The position numbers were made by a program, and so were the translations under genes. DNA of 6,160 nucleotides, from the NCBI GenBank assembly GCA_964422205.1, contig CAYRAI010000068.1:1-6160 (forward strand). The letters are read 5' to 3'. Below are positions 1 through 6,129 of this stretch, in pieces. Below the pieces are notes generated by a model that saw nothing but the letters and a program-made list of their open reading frames with translations, was not told the origin of the DNA and made no database searches. Numbering within the stretch: the stretch's first letter is position 1; the number at the start of each line of letters is the position of its first letter. The stretch is from CAZNYN01 sp964422205 (GTDB lineage: Bacteria > Synergistota > Synergistia > Synergistales > Synergistaceae).

Positions 1-6
1 GAAGTA

Positions 7-357
7 ATGGAACAAAATGTTTTCGCAGTTGTAGGCAATACTGTGAACGAAGAAAAGTATGCTTATAAAATCAAGGCGAAACTTCTTGAGCACGGCTATA
101 ATGTTTACGGTGTGGGCAAAGAGCTTGAATCTATTAACGATATACCGGAAGAGATAGATATAATAGACCTGTGTATTAACCCTGCTCTCGGAATAGAGCA
201 CATAAAAAATTGCAAAAAGAGCTATAAGTGCATTGTTATTCAGCCCGGTGCGGAAAGCCCCGAATTGCTCTCATACCTGGACAGCAATAATCTGCCATAT
301 ATAGAGAACTGCCTTCTTGTGGGAGCCGCAAAGTACGGACGAGCAAAGAGCAAATAG
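7..357 (+). CDS. CoA-binding domain protein (YccU-like small Rossmann protein)
   Basis: Encodes 116 residues resembling the small CoA_binding_2/YccU family of stand-alone Rossmann-fold proteins. Visible signs are the N-terminal beta strand and nucleotide loop FAVVGNT (residues 6-12), an amphipathic helix followed by the second strand HGYNVYGVG (29-37), a central DIPEEIDIIDLCINP segment (45-59), the QPGAES turn (79-84) and a C-terminal NCLLV strand (101-105). There is no signal peptide or membrane segment, so it should be cytoplasmic. The family has no settled biochemical role, and none is claimed here. The frame is open to the left edge of the window (GAA GTA before the ATG), and no ribosome binding site is visible in the six bases available, so the true start could lie further left. 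The gene is about 41% GC by hand count, clearly lower than the hut genes it faces. It converges on ftcD and shares its terminator, which suggests no functional link. Confidence 0.8.
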   Translation: MEQNVFAVVGNTVNEEKYAYKIKAKLLEHGYNVYGVGKELESINDIPEEIDIIDLCINPALGIEHIKNCKKSYKCIVIQPGAESPELLSYLDSNNLPYIENCLLVGAAKYGRAKSK

Positions 358-403
358 CCTTTCGTAACAGAGCCTGTAAAAGTTCATCCATAAAATTGCA
401 ATA

Positions 404-439
404 AAATAGAGCGGAGCCTGTTGAGGCTCCGCTCTATTT
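404..439. terminator. Bidirectional rho-independent terminator
   Basis: A perfect 15-bp stem (404-418 paired with 425-439) closes a six-base loop TGTTGA. The stem core is GC-rich (GAGCGGAGCC/GGCTCCGCTC) and its outer ends are A/T. On the plus strand the right arm ends ATTT and runs into TCTTCCTG. On the minus strand the arm ends in CTATTTTATT. Each strand therefore has a usable U-rich tail. It lies between two convergent genes, 46 bases after the CoA-binding gene and 20 bases after the ftcD stop, so it most likely ends both transcripts. Confidence 0.9.
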
Positions 440-459
440 CTTCCTGTTGGGAGAAAAAG

Positions 460-1383
460 TTATTCCGCGTTCTCTCCCATAAGTTCGAGAAGCTGGAGTT
501 CTAAGACCTGTGATGGATCAAAATCGTTGATCTGCAGGTAGTATGCGGCGCTTTCGAGGATGGCGTTTACGGGAATCATTCCATAAACTTCTGTCTCTAT
601 TACTTCCACGCCCCAGCGTTTTGCTTCCATGCGAATCATCTCTGTGACTCTGTAAAGGGAGTTCTTCTCATAGTCGACGAGGTTCATGCTGACCTGTGTG
701 ATTCCGCGCTCCTCAAGGGCAAGGCCTATGCCCTTGACATGGCAGAAACCGCCCGAAGATGCTCTCACTGTGTTGGCGATTTTCTTCGCGATATCAACGT
801 TGTTTGTGTTGAGGTTGACGTTGAAAGCAACGAGGAATTTGCGTGCTCCGATAACTGTAGCTCCCGCTGTGGGGTGAAGCGCGGCTTCGCCAATGTCAGG
901 CTTGCGGTCGGGGTTTGTCTTGGCTTCGTCTTTAAGGACTTCATACTGACCTTTGCGGATGACTTCAAGGCGCTTTCTCTCGGGGCGAAGTGCCGCATCT
1001 TCATAGAAGTAGACTGGGATGCCTGTCTCTTTGTAATATCTCTCTCCAAATGAGTGGGCAAGGTCGATGCACTCCTGCATTGTGATTCCCTTAATGGGTG
1101 TGAAGGGAACAACATCTACTGCTCCGATTCTGGGATGTCCGCCCTGATGTGTGTTCATGTCTATATTTTTCTGAGCTATCTTGGCCGCTTCTATCAGGGC
1201 ATCCTGAATTGGTGCGGGAGCTCCGACAAGGCTGATGACGAGTCTGTTGTGGTCTTCGTCTGCACGGCTGTCGAGAAGATAGACTCCGCGTTTGCCCTTA
1301 AAGCACTTTACGATTTCTTCTATTATATCTTTGCGTCTGCCTTCGCTGAAATTCGGTACACATTCGATAAGCTGCATTGCCAT
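460..1383 (-). CDS. ftcD: Glutamate formimidoyltransferase (FtcD, short bacterial form)
   Basis: Transfers the formimino group of N-formimino-L-glutamate to tetrahydrofolate, giving glutamate and 5-formimino-THF, the last step of the formiminoglutamate route of histidine breakdown. The 307-residue length matches the stand-alone bacterial enzyme, equivalent to the N-terminal half of the animal bifunctional FTCD. Recognisable motifs are ECVPNFSEGR (residues 7-16), DEDHNR (42-47), GGHPRIGAVDVVPF (81-94), PTAGATVIGARKF (171-183) and EVYGMIP (265-271). His83 in GGHPRIG corresponds to the catalytic histidine known in the mammalian enzyme. The start is supported by GGAGG at 1392-1396, eight bases before the ATG. 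A second ATG two codons later would be 14 bases away and is less likely. It is the last gene of the operon, 38 bases downstream of fchA, and is followed by the terminator at 404-439. The protein is soluble and cytoplasmic. Confidence 0.96.
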   Translation of the reverse strand: MAMQLIECVPNFSEGRRKDIIEEIVKCFKGKRGVYLLDSRADEDHNRLVISLVGAPAPIQDALIEAAKIAQKNIDMNTHQGGHPRIGAVDVVPFTPIKGITMQECIDLAHSFGERYYKETGIPVYFYEDAALRPERKRLEVIRKGQYEVLKDEAKTNPDRKPDIGEAALHPTAGATVIGARKFLVAFNVNLNTNNVDIAKKIANTVRASSGGFCHVKGIGLALEERGITQVSMNLVDYEKNSLYRVTEMIRMEAKRWGVEVIETEVYGMIPVNAILESAAYYLQINDFDPSQVLELQLLELMGENAE

Positions 1384-1421
1384 TTTACATACCTCCGTAA
1401 TTTTTGATAGTTAGACGATTA

Positions 1422-2051
1422 TTAGCCGAGAACTTCATCCATGTGGTCGGAAGATAGAATAGAATTGCGGCTGATTGTGTCGAGTGCCGATGCCATTCTT
1501 TCCTTGCAGAGTGCCGCAAATGCTTCGTCTTTGATTCCGGGAAGGTTTATGCGGACATTGTATGATGCCGCTCTGCCTGCCGCATCTGCGAGGAGTGCCG
1601 CACTTCCCGCATCGCTTGCCGTGTTCGGATTGCCAAATTTCGCTGCTTCAAGGGCTATTACCGAGACTTCCGCACATGCTTCGAGAGTGCAGAGGGGAAT
1701 CTCCGTAGCGAGTTTTGACGCGTCGGCCATCGCCTGTCTGCGTGCCGCCTTTTCCTCATCCGTATCCTTGGGCATCTTCATTGCCGCCATAAATACGTTG
1801 AAAGACTCTGTATCCTTGTTCATCAGGTCGACAAACTTCGCGCGCAGAGGTTCGCTCTTTGCGATGACCGCTTCCATTGCTTCCCAGTTATCCTTGTACT
1901 TTTCCTTGCCTATTGTAAGGTTTGCCACCATTGAAACAAGAGCAGAGCCGAGAGATCCGCAGAGAGCCGCTACGCTGCCGCCGCCGGGTGCCGGGGAATT
2001 TGAGGCGAGTTCGTCGATAAATTCCTGAATCTGCATTTTTTCAAAAGTCAT
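1422..2051 (-). CDS. fchA: Formimidoyltetrahydrofolate cyclodeaminase (FchA)
   Basis: Converts 5-formimino-THF to 5,10-methenyl-THF and ammonia, acting directly after FtcD. The 209 residues match the stand-alone cyclodeaminase family (FTCD C-terminal domain). Key segments are SPAPGGGSVAAL (residues 19-30), a folate-site motif near the N-terminus, and GNPNTASDAGSAALL (140-154), whose conserved aspartate Asp147 lies in the expected active-site region. The NVRINL segment (165-170) is also typical. The fold is all helical and cytoplasmic, with no export signal. The ATG directly abuts the hutU stop (TAG-ATG), and its ribosome binding site lies inside hutU, so translation is probably coupled. Some databases call this family methenyl-THF cyclohydrolase. 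With ftcD next door, the cyclodeaminase function is the better call. A separate cyclohydrolase activity cannot be excluded. Confidence 0.93.
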   Translation of the reverse strand: MTFEKMQIQEFIDELASNSPAPGGGSVAALCGSLGSALVSMVANLTIGKEKYKDNWEAMEAVIAKSEPLRAKFVDLMNKDTESFNVFMAAMKMPKDTDEEKAARRQAMADASKLATEIPLCTLEACAEVSVIALEAAKFGNPNTASDAGSAALLADAAGRAASYNVRINLPGIKDEAFAALCKERMASALDTISRNSILSSDHMDEVLG

Positions 2052-4067
2052 CTATTTGCCCTCCACAAGTTTTGTAAGGTATGCATCGTCTGCTATGAAC
2101 GGAACTGTGATGTGTCCGTCGCTGCGCTTCGCGTTAAATGTCTCGACTGTCTCGATGGCGTGTTCGTTTCTTGCCCATGCGCGTCTTGCAACACCGCTGA
2201 TAACGTCCCAGCTCATGGACTCCTTGATTATGCGGTCCACTCTTTCGCTGCCGTCGAGAACAAGTCCGAATCCTCCGTTGATAGACTTGCCGGTTCCGAC
2301 TCCGCCGCCGTTGTGAAGAGCGACGAGGCTCATGCCGCGCGCGCAGTTTCCGGCGAAGCAGTGAATGGCCATTTCTGCCATAATGTTGCTGCCGTCTTTG
2401 ATGTTTGATGTCTCACGGTAGGGAGAATCTGTTCCCGATACGTCGTGGTGGTCGCGGCCGAGCATCACAGGGCCGATTTCGCCTGTTCTTACCATCTCGT
2501 TGAACTTGAGGGCTATCTTCATGCGTCCCTCTTCATCCTGGTAGAGAATACGGCACTGTGTGCCAACTACGAGCTTGTTCTTTTCGGCGTCGCGAATCCA
2601 TACCCAGTTGTCGTGGTCCTGGAAGCGGCGAGTCGGATCAATGCAGTCCATAGCGGCCTTGTCTGTCTTGCGGAGGTCTTCAGGGTCGCGGGTCAGGCAG
2701 CACCAGCGGAATGGTCCGTAGCCGTAGTCAAAGAGGAGGGGGCCCATTATGTCTTCGACATATGACGGGAAGATAAAGCCCTCATATGTGTCGGTGCCGT
2801 TCTTCGCTATCTCTGTCACGCCCGCGTCAAACACTGCGCGCATGAATGCGTTGCCGTAGTCGAAGAAGTATGTTCCCTTTGCGGTAAGAGCTTTGATAAG
2901 CTCAAAGTGCTTCTTTAGTGTCTTGTTGACAAGTCTGCAGAACTCGTCCTTATCTTCGCCGAGAAGTCTTGTACGCTCCTCGAAAGATATGCCCTGGGGA
3001 CAGTAGCCGCCGTCGTAGACTGCGTGGCATGAGGTCTGATCCGAGAGGAGCTCGATATTTTCGTTGTTGTCGAGGGCATACTGGAGAAGGTCTACAATAT
3101 TTCCCTCGTATGCGATGGAAAGCGGCTTTCCTTCGGCCATTGCATCCTTTGCCCATTTGAAAGCTTCGGGAAGGCTTGCAGTTCTCTTGCTGACCCAGCC
3201 CTGGCTGTGACGTGTCTCGATGCGTGAAGGATCAACTTCCGCGACTATTGCCGCAGCTCCAGCAATTTCAGCCGCCTTCGGCTGTGCTCCGCTCATTCCG
3301 CCGAGACCGGATGAGACAAAGAGATGTCCAGCGAGTCCCTTGCCTTCGGGAAGGTGGAATCTGCTGCGCCCTGCGTTGAGCAGTGTGTTGTATGTTCCGT
3401 GGACAATTCCCTGAGGCCCTATGTACATCCAGCCGCCTGCTGTCATCTGTCCGTAGTTTGCTACTCCGAGAGCAGTGGCGCGTGTGAAGTCCTTGGGGTT
3501 GTCAAAGAGCCCGACCATAAGTCCGTTTGTCAGAATAACGCGCGGCGCGGAAGGATGCGAGCGGAAGAGTCCCAGAGGATGTCCCGACTGTACCACAAGT
3601 GTCTGGTCAATTGTCATAACTTCAAGGTACTTCTTGATAAGCAAGTACTGCATCCAGTTCTGGCATACCTGACCTGTCTCTCCGTATGTTACTAGCTCGT
3701 ATGGGTAGAGAGCTACTGCAAAGTCTAGGTTATTGTCAATCATTACCTGGAAGGCTTTAGCCTCTGTGCACTTGCCCTTGTACTCATTGATTGACTTGCC
3801 ATAGAGGTGTCCTTCGGGGCGGAAGCGGTATCCGTAGATGCGTCCGTGCTCTTTGTACTCTTCAAGGAACTCAGGAGCAAGTTCCTCGTGGAATTCTTTA
3901 GGAATGTAGCGCAGAGCGTTCTTAAGCGCAAGCACCACTTCCTTATCATTAAGCACCTGTCCGCGGTTCGGTGCTCTTCTTATTCCTGCCTCAAATTCCG
4001 GTTTCTTGGGTAATCCGTTAGGGAACTCAAGCCTCAGTTCAACTGCCTTGCCTGATGCGTCAAACAT
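2052..4067 (-). CDS. hutU: Urocanate hydratase, long form (HutU)
   Basis: Adds water to urocanate to give 4-imidazolone-5-propionate, the second step of histidine degradation, using tightly bound NAD+ as an electrophile. At 671 residues it is about 115 longer than the common bacterial HutU (about 555) and close to the animal UROC1 length (about 676). Conserved blocks are YGETGQVCQNWMQY (128-141), FRSHPSAPRV (168-177), GGWMYIGPQGIVHGTYNTLL (211-230), the NAD-site segment GLGGMSGAQPKAAEIAGA (254-271), RDHHDVSGTDSPYRET (538-553 region) and NGGGVGTGKSINGGFG (586-601). The frame is intact with no sign of decay. The start is supported by AGGAGGA at 4076-4082, GGAGG being nine bases before the ATG. 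It lies 192 bases downstream of fhs and abuts fchA. In the segment GTQCRILYQDEEGR (502-515), leucine seems to sit where short bacterial HutU has its reactive cysteine. Confidence 0.96.
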   Translation of the reverse strand: MFDASGKAVELRLEFPNGLPKKPEFEAGIRRAPNRGQVLNDKEVVLALKNALRYIPKEFHEELAPEFLEEYKEHGRIYGYRFRPEGHLYGKSINEYKGKCTEAKAFQVMIDNNLDFAVALYPYELVTYGETGQVCQNWMQYLLIKKYLEVMTIDQTLVVQSGHPLGLFRSHPSAPRVILTNGLMVGLFDNPKDFTRATALGVANYGQMTAGGWMYIGPQGIVHGTYNTLLNAGRSRFHLPEGKGLAGHLFVSSGLGGMSGAQPKAAEIAGAAAIVAEVDPSRIETRHSQGWVSKRTASLPEAFKWAKDAMAEGKPLSIAYEGNIVDLLQYALDNNENIELLSDQTSCHAVYDGGYCPQGISFEERTRLLGEDKDEFCRLVNKTLKKHFELIKALTAKGTYFFDYGNAFMRAVFDAGVTEIAKNGTDTYEGFIFPSYVEDIMGPLLFDYGYGPFRWCCLTRDPEDLRKTDKAAMDCIDPTRRFQDHDNWVWIRDAEKNKLVVGTQCRILYQDEEGRMKIALKFNEMVRTGEIGPVMLGRDHHDVSGTDSPYRETSNIKDGSNIMAEMAIHCFAGNCARGMSLVALHNGGGVGTGKSINGGFGLVLDGSERVDRIIKESMSWDVISGVARRAWARNEHAIETVETFNAKRSDGHITVPFIADDAYLTKLVEGK
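2060..2064 (-). promoter_or_regulatory. fchA ribosome binding site embedded in the hutU 3' end
   Basis: GGAGG on the minus strand lies within the last codons of hutU (the VEGK end), eight bases before the fchA ATG at 2051. It supports this ATG as the true start. With the zero-base TAG-ATG junction, it suggests that ribosomes ending hutU help start fchA. Confidence 0.85.
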
Positions 4068-4102
4068 TGTAAAATTCCTCCTCTGCTGATTCTTATAAAT
4101 TT

Positions 4103-4261
4103 AGAGAAACACTGATTAAATCAATTATTGCAGAACATCACCAATGTACCCGCTGATTACGGCCAGAGAGCCGAAATCTCTGATTTCGTGCGAATCGGCT
4201 GGTTTCTTTATCTGATGTGCCAGCCTATGACGTGGATGGCGCATTTAATCAGTGGCTCTTT
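4103..4261. repeat. MITE-like inverted-repeat element between fhs and hutU
   Basis: The fhs-hutU gap is bounded by a perfect 12-bp inverted repeat, CACTGATTAAAT (4110-4121) against ATTTAATCAGTG (4243-4254). It extends imperfectly outward through AGAG (4103-4106) and CTCT (4256-4259), giving 16 of 19 matching positions when 4103-4121 is compared with 4261-4243 in complement. Nested inside are ACATCA/TGATGT (4135-4140 with 4213-4218), AGCC/GGCT (4169-4172 with 4197-4200) and a tight hairpin CGAAATC-TCT-GATTTCG (4172-4188). No coding frame is visible. The size of about 155-160 bases, terminal repeats and nested folding fit a miniature transposable element or another dispersed palindromic repeat. 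Short TT, TA or TTA duplications could flank it, but the ends are ambiguous. Its copy number is unknown from this window, so mobility is inference. As RNA it could slow or partly terminate read-through from fhs. Confidence 0.6.
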
Positions 4262-5933
4262 AGAATAATCCGCTTACATTTCCTTTTGCGTCAACATCTA
4301 TCGAGCATGCAGCGGGGCGCTTGGGAAGTCCGGGCATTGTCATAATCGAGCCTGTGATGGGGATGATAAAGCCCGCTCCCGCAGAAAGACGAACTTCGCG
4401 CACAGTGAGAGTAAAGTTTGTCGGGCGTCCCTTTTTCGCAGGGTCATCCGATATTGAAGACTGTGTCTTAGCCATGCAGATAAGAAGGTTGTCCTTGCCA
4501 AGATCGTGAATCTGCTTGAGATCCTTCTTTGCCTGGTCTGTAAAGTTTACTCCGTCCGCTCCGTAAATCTTTGTCGCTATTGTCTTAATCTTCTCTTCCG
4601 GTGAAAGATTCGCGTCGTAGAGGTGGTGGAAGGTGTTGGGCTTGTCGCATGCTTCTATTACAGCCTTTGCCATCTCTATGCCGCCTTCGCCGCCCTTTGC
4701 CCATATATCTGACTCGACAACGGGGACTCCGAGCTTAGCGCACTTTTCCTGTATAAACTTAAGTTCTTCCGGTGTGTCCGTCGGGAATGCGTTAAGAGCA
4801 ACAACTACGGGAAGACCGAATGAAAGCATGTTCTCCACGTGCTTCTCAAGGTTCGGAATGCCTGCTTCGAGTGCCGCCATATCAACCTTGCCGAGATCTT
4901 CCTTCGCAACTCCGCCGTGCATCTTAAGAGCGCGTATTGTGGCTACGATTACGACTGCGCTTGGATGGAGTCCTCCGAGTCTGCACTTAATGTCGAGGAA
5001 CTTCTCCGCTCCGAGGTCGGCTGCGAAGCCTGCTTCGGTGATGAAGTAATCAGCGAGCTTCAGTCCGTATCTTGTAGCCATAATGCTGTTGCAGCCGTGA
5101 GCTATATTGGCGAAGGGGCCGCCGTGGATGAAGGCCGGTACGTGTTCGAGTGTCTGAACGAGGTTCGGCTTAATGGCGTCCTTAAGCAGCATAGCCATAG
5201 CTCCGTGAGCTTCAAGCTCTCTGGCTGTGACAGGTTCGCCTGTATATTTATATGCGACTATGATATTTGCAAGACGCTCTTTCAGGTCTTCTATGCCTGT
5301 GGAGAGGCAGAGAATGGCCATTACTTCCGATGCGACAGTGATGTCAAAGCCGTCTTCACGGGGAACTCCGTCAACTTTTCCGCCGAGGCCTATCACAACG
5401 TGGCGAAGAGCGCGGTCATTCATGTCGAGCACGCGCTTGAAAGCTATGCGGCGAGGGTCGATATTAAGAAGGTTGCCCTGCTGGATTGAGTTGTCGAGCA
5501 TGGCAGAGAGAAGATTATTCGCAGATGTGATAGCATGGAAGTCGCCTGTGAAGTGGACGTTGATATCCTCCATGGGAACAACCTGGCTGTAGCCGCCGCC
5601 AGCAGCTCCGCCCTTGACTCCGAACACAGGGCCTAATGATGGTTCGCGCAGAGCGAGGGTTGTCTTCTTGCCGAGCTTTGCGAGTGCCTGAGCAAGTCCT
5701 ACAGATGTTGTCGTTTTGCCTTCTCCCGCCGGTGTCGGTGTTATAGCTGTTACCAAGATAAGTTTTCCGTCTTTGTTATCCTTTATCTTATCCCAAAGAC
5801 CAAATGAAACTTTCGCCTTATATTTACCGTACTGTTCGAGGTCATCCTCAGAGATACCAATCTTTTCCGCTACTTTTACAATGGGTTCCATTACTGCATG
5901 CTGTGCAATTTCAATGTCGCTCAAAAATCCCAT
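4260..5933 (-). CDS. fhs: Formate-tetrahydrofolate ligase (10-formyl-THF synthetase)
   Basis: Catalyses ATP + formate + THF = 10-formyl-THF + ADP + phosphate. The reaction is reversible, so it can make ATP when one-carbon units are abundant. The 557 residues are the normal length for the bacterial homotetramer subunit. Visible motifs are the P-loop TPTPAGEGKTT (65-75, Lys73), the family signature GVKGGAAGGGY (105-115), VPMEDINVHFTGD (119-131) and the second signature VATIRALKMHGG (330-341). The C-terminus ends in GLF, as is usual for the family. The start is supported by AGGAGGA at 5941-5947, GGAGG being eight bases before the ATG. It appears to be the first gene of the unit, with a candidate promoter at 5987-5992. 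Its stop codon (4260-4262) touches the edge of the inverted-repeat element. Lying upstream of hutU-fchA-ftcD, it probably takes the histidine-derived one-carbon unit through to formate. Confidence 0.97.
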   Translation of the reverse strand: MGFLSDIEIAQHAVMEPIVKVAEKIGISEDDLEQYGKYKAKVSFGLWDKIKDNKDGKLILVTAITPTPAGEGKTTTSVGLAQALAKLGKKTTLALREPSLGPVFGVKGGAAGGGYSQVVPMEDINVHFTGDFHAITSANNLLSAMLDNSIQQGNLLNIDPRRIAFKRVLDMNDRALRHVVIGLGGKVDGVPREDGFDITVASEVMAILCLSTGIEDLKERLANIIVAYKYTGEPVTARELEAHGAMAMLLKDAIKPNLVQTLEHVPAFIHGGPFANIAHGCNSIMATRYGLKLADYFITEAGFAADLGAEKFLDIKCRLGGLHPSAVVIVATIRALKMHGGVAKEDLGKVDMAALEAGIPNLEKHVENMLSFGLPVVVALNAFPTDTPEELKFIQEKCAKLGVPVVESDIWAKGGEGGIEMAKAVIEACDKPNTFHHLYDANLSPEEKIKTIATKIYGADGVNFTDQAKKDLKQIHDLGKDNLLICMAKTQSSISDDPAKKGRPTNFTLTVREVRLSAGAGFIIPITGSIMTMPGLPKRPAACSIDVDAKGNVSGLF

Positions 5934-5986
5934 TTCAGATTCCTCCTATAGAATAACAAAACAAAATATTTTTTAGCCTTCGCTAC

Positions 5987-5992
5987 ATTATA
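5987..5992 (-). promoter_or_regulatory. Candidate -10 box of the fhs promoter
   Basis: A perfect TATAAT hexamer on the minus strand would place the transcription start near 5980, giving a leader of about 46 bases that includes the ribosome binding site at 5941-5947. The -35 side is weak: 17 bases upstream reads TATATT. TTGATG hexamers occur nearby, but with spacers of 12 or 23 bases. The region is very AT-rich, so a chance match is possible. No folate-sensing riboswitch fits in so short a leader. Confidence 0.4.
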
Positions 5993-6087
5993 ATACAGGC
6001 ATATCATCAAATATACATCAATCGAATTACGCAAGGGGAATACGGCGATATAAAGTCCCGTTCGGCGTAATGCTATCCGATATAAAA

Positions 6088-6129
6088 TTAAAGCGGCGCA
6101 GCTGCATAAATACAGCGGCGCCGTCTTAA
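6088..6129 (-). terminator. Hairpin, probable terminator of a gene to the right
   Basis: The core stem pairs 6095-6104 (GGCGCAGCTG) with 6113-6122 (CAGCGGCGCC), with one A-G mismatch and an eight-base loop CATAAATA. It extends through C6094-G6123, a G-U pair and the TTAA/TTAA ends, with one further mismatch. Read on the minus strand, the core is followed by a T-rich tail (TTTAATTTTAT), as in a rho-independent terminator. On the plus strand the tail is poorer, with a T6 run only at 6143-6148. It most likely ends a minus-strand gene outside the window and separates it from fhs. Confidence 0.55.

Noticed and set aside
1387..1396. An ATG-TAA start-stop just after the GGAGG before ftcD
   Set aside because: The ATG is one base from the SD, too close for normal initiation. 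The ftcD ATG eight bases away is the proper start.
1441..2028. A 195-codon open frame on the plus strand opposite fchA
   Set aside because: It is entirely antisense to fchA, which has strong family motifs and its own ribosome binding site. The low-complexity Ala/Ser composition is typical of a shadow frame.
4103..4261. A tRNA or known riboswitch in the fhs-hutU gap
   Set aside because: There is no cloverleaf with a T-loop GTTCRA-type motif and no recognisable aptamer core. The dominant structure is one long nested palindrome with matching ends.
4839..5489. A 216-codon open frame on the plus strand opposite fhs
   Set aside because: It is antisense to a fully conserved fhs, shows no recognisable protein motif, and results from the codon bias of the real gene.
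5934..5980. A tetrahydrofolate riboswitch in the fhs leader, as found upstream of folate genes in some Firmicutes
   Set aside because: The predicted leader is only about 46 bases and AT-rich, with none of the paired and conserved segments of the THF aptamer. The inverted repeats further up lie upstream of the candidate promoter.
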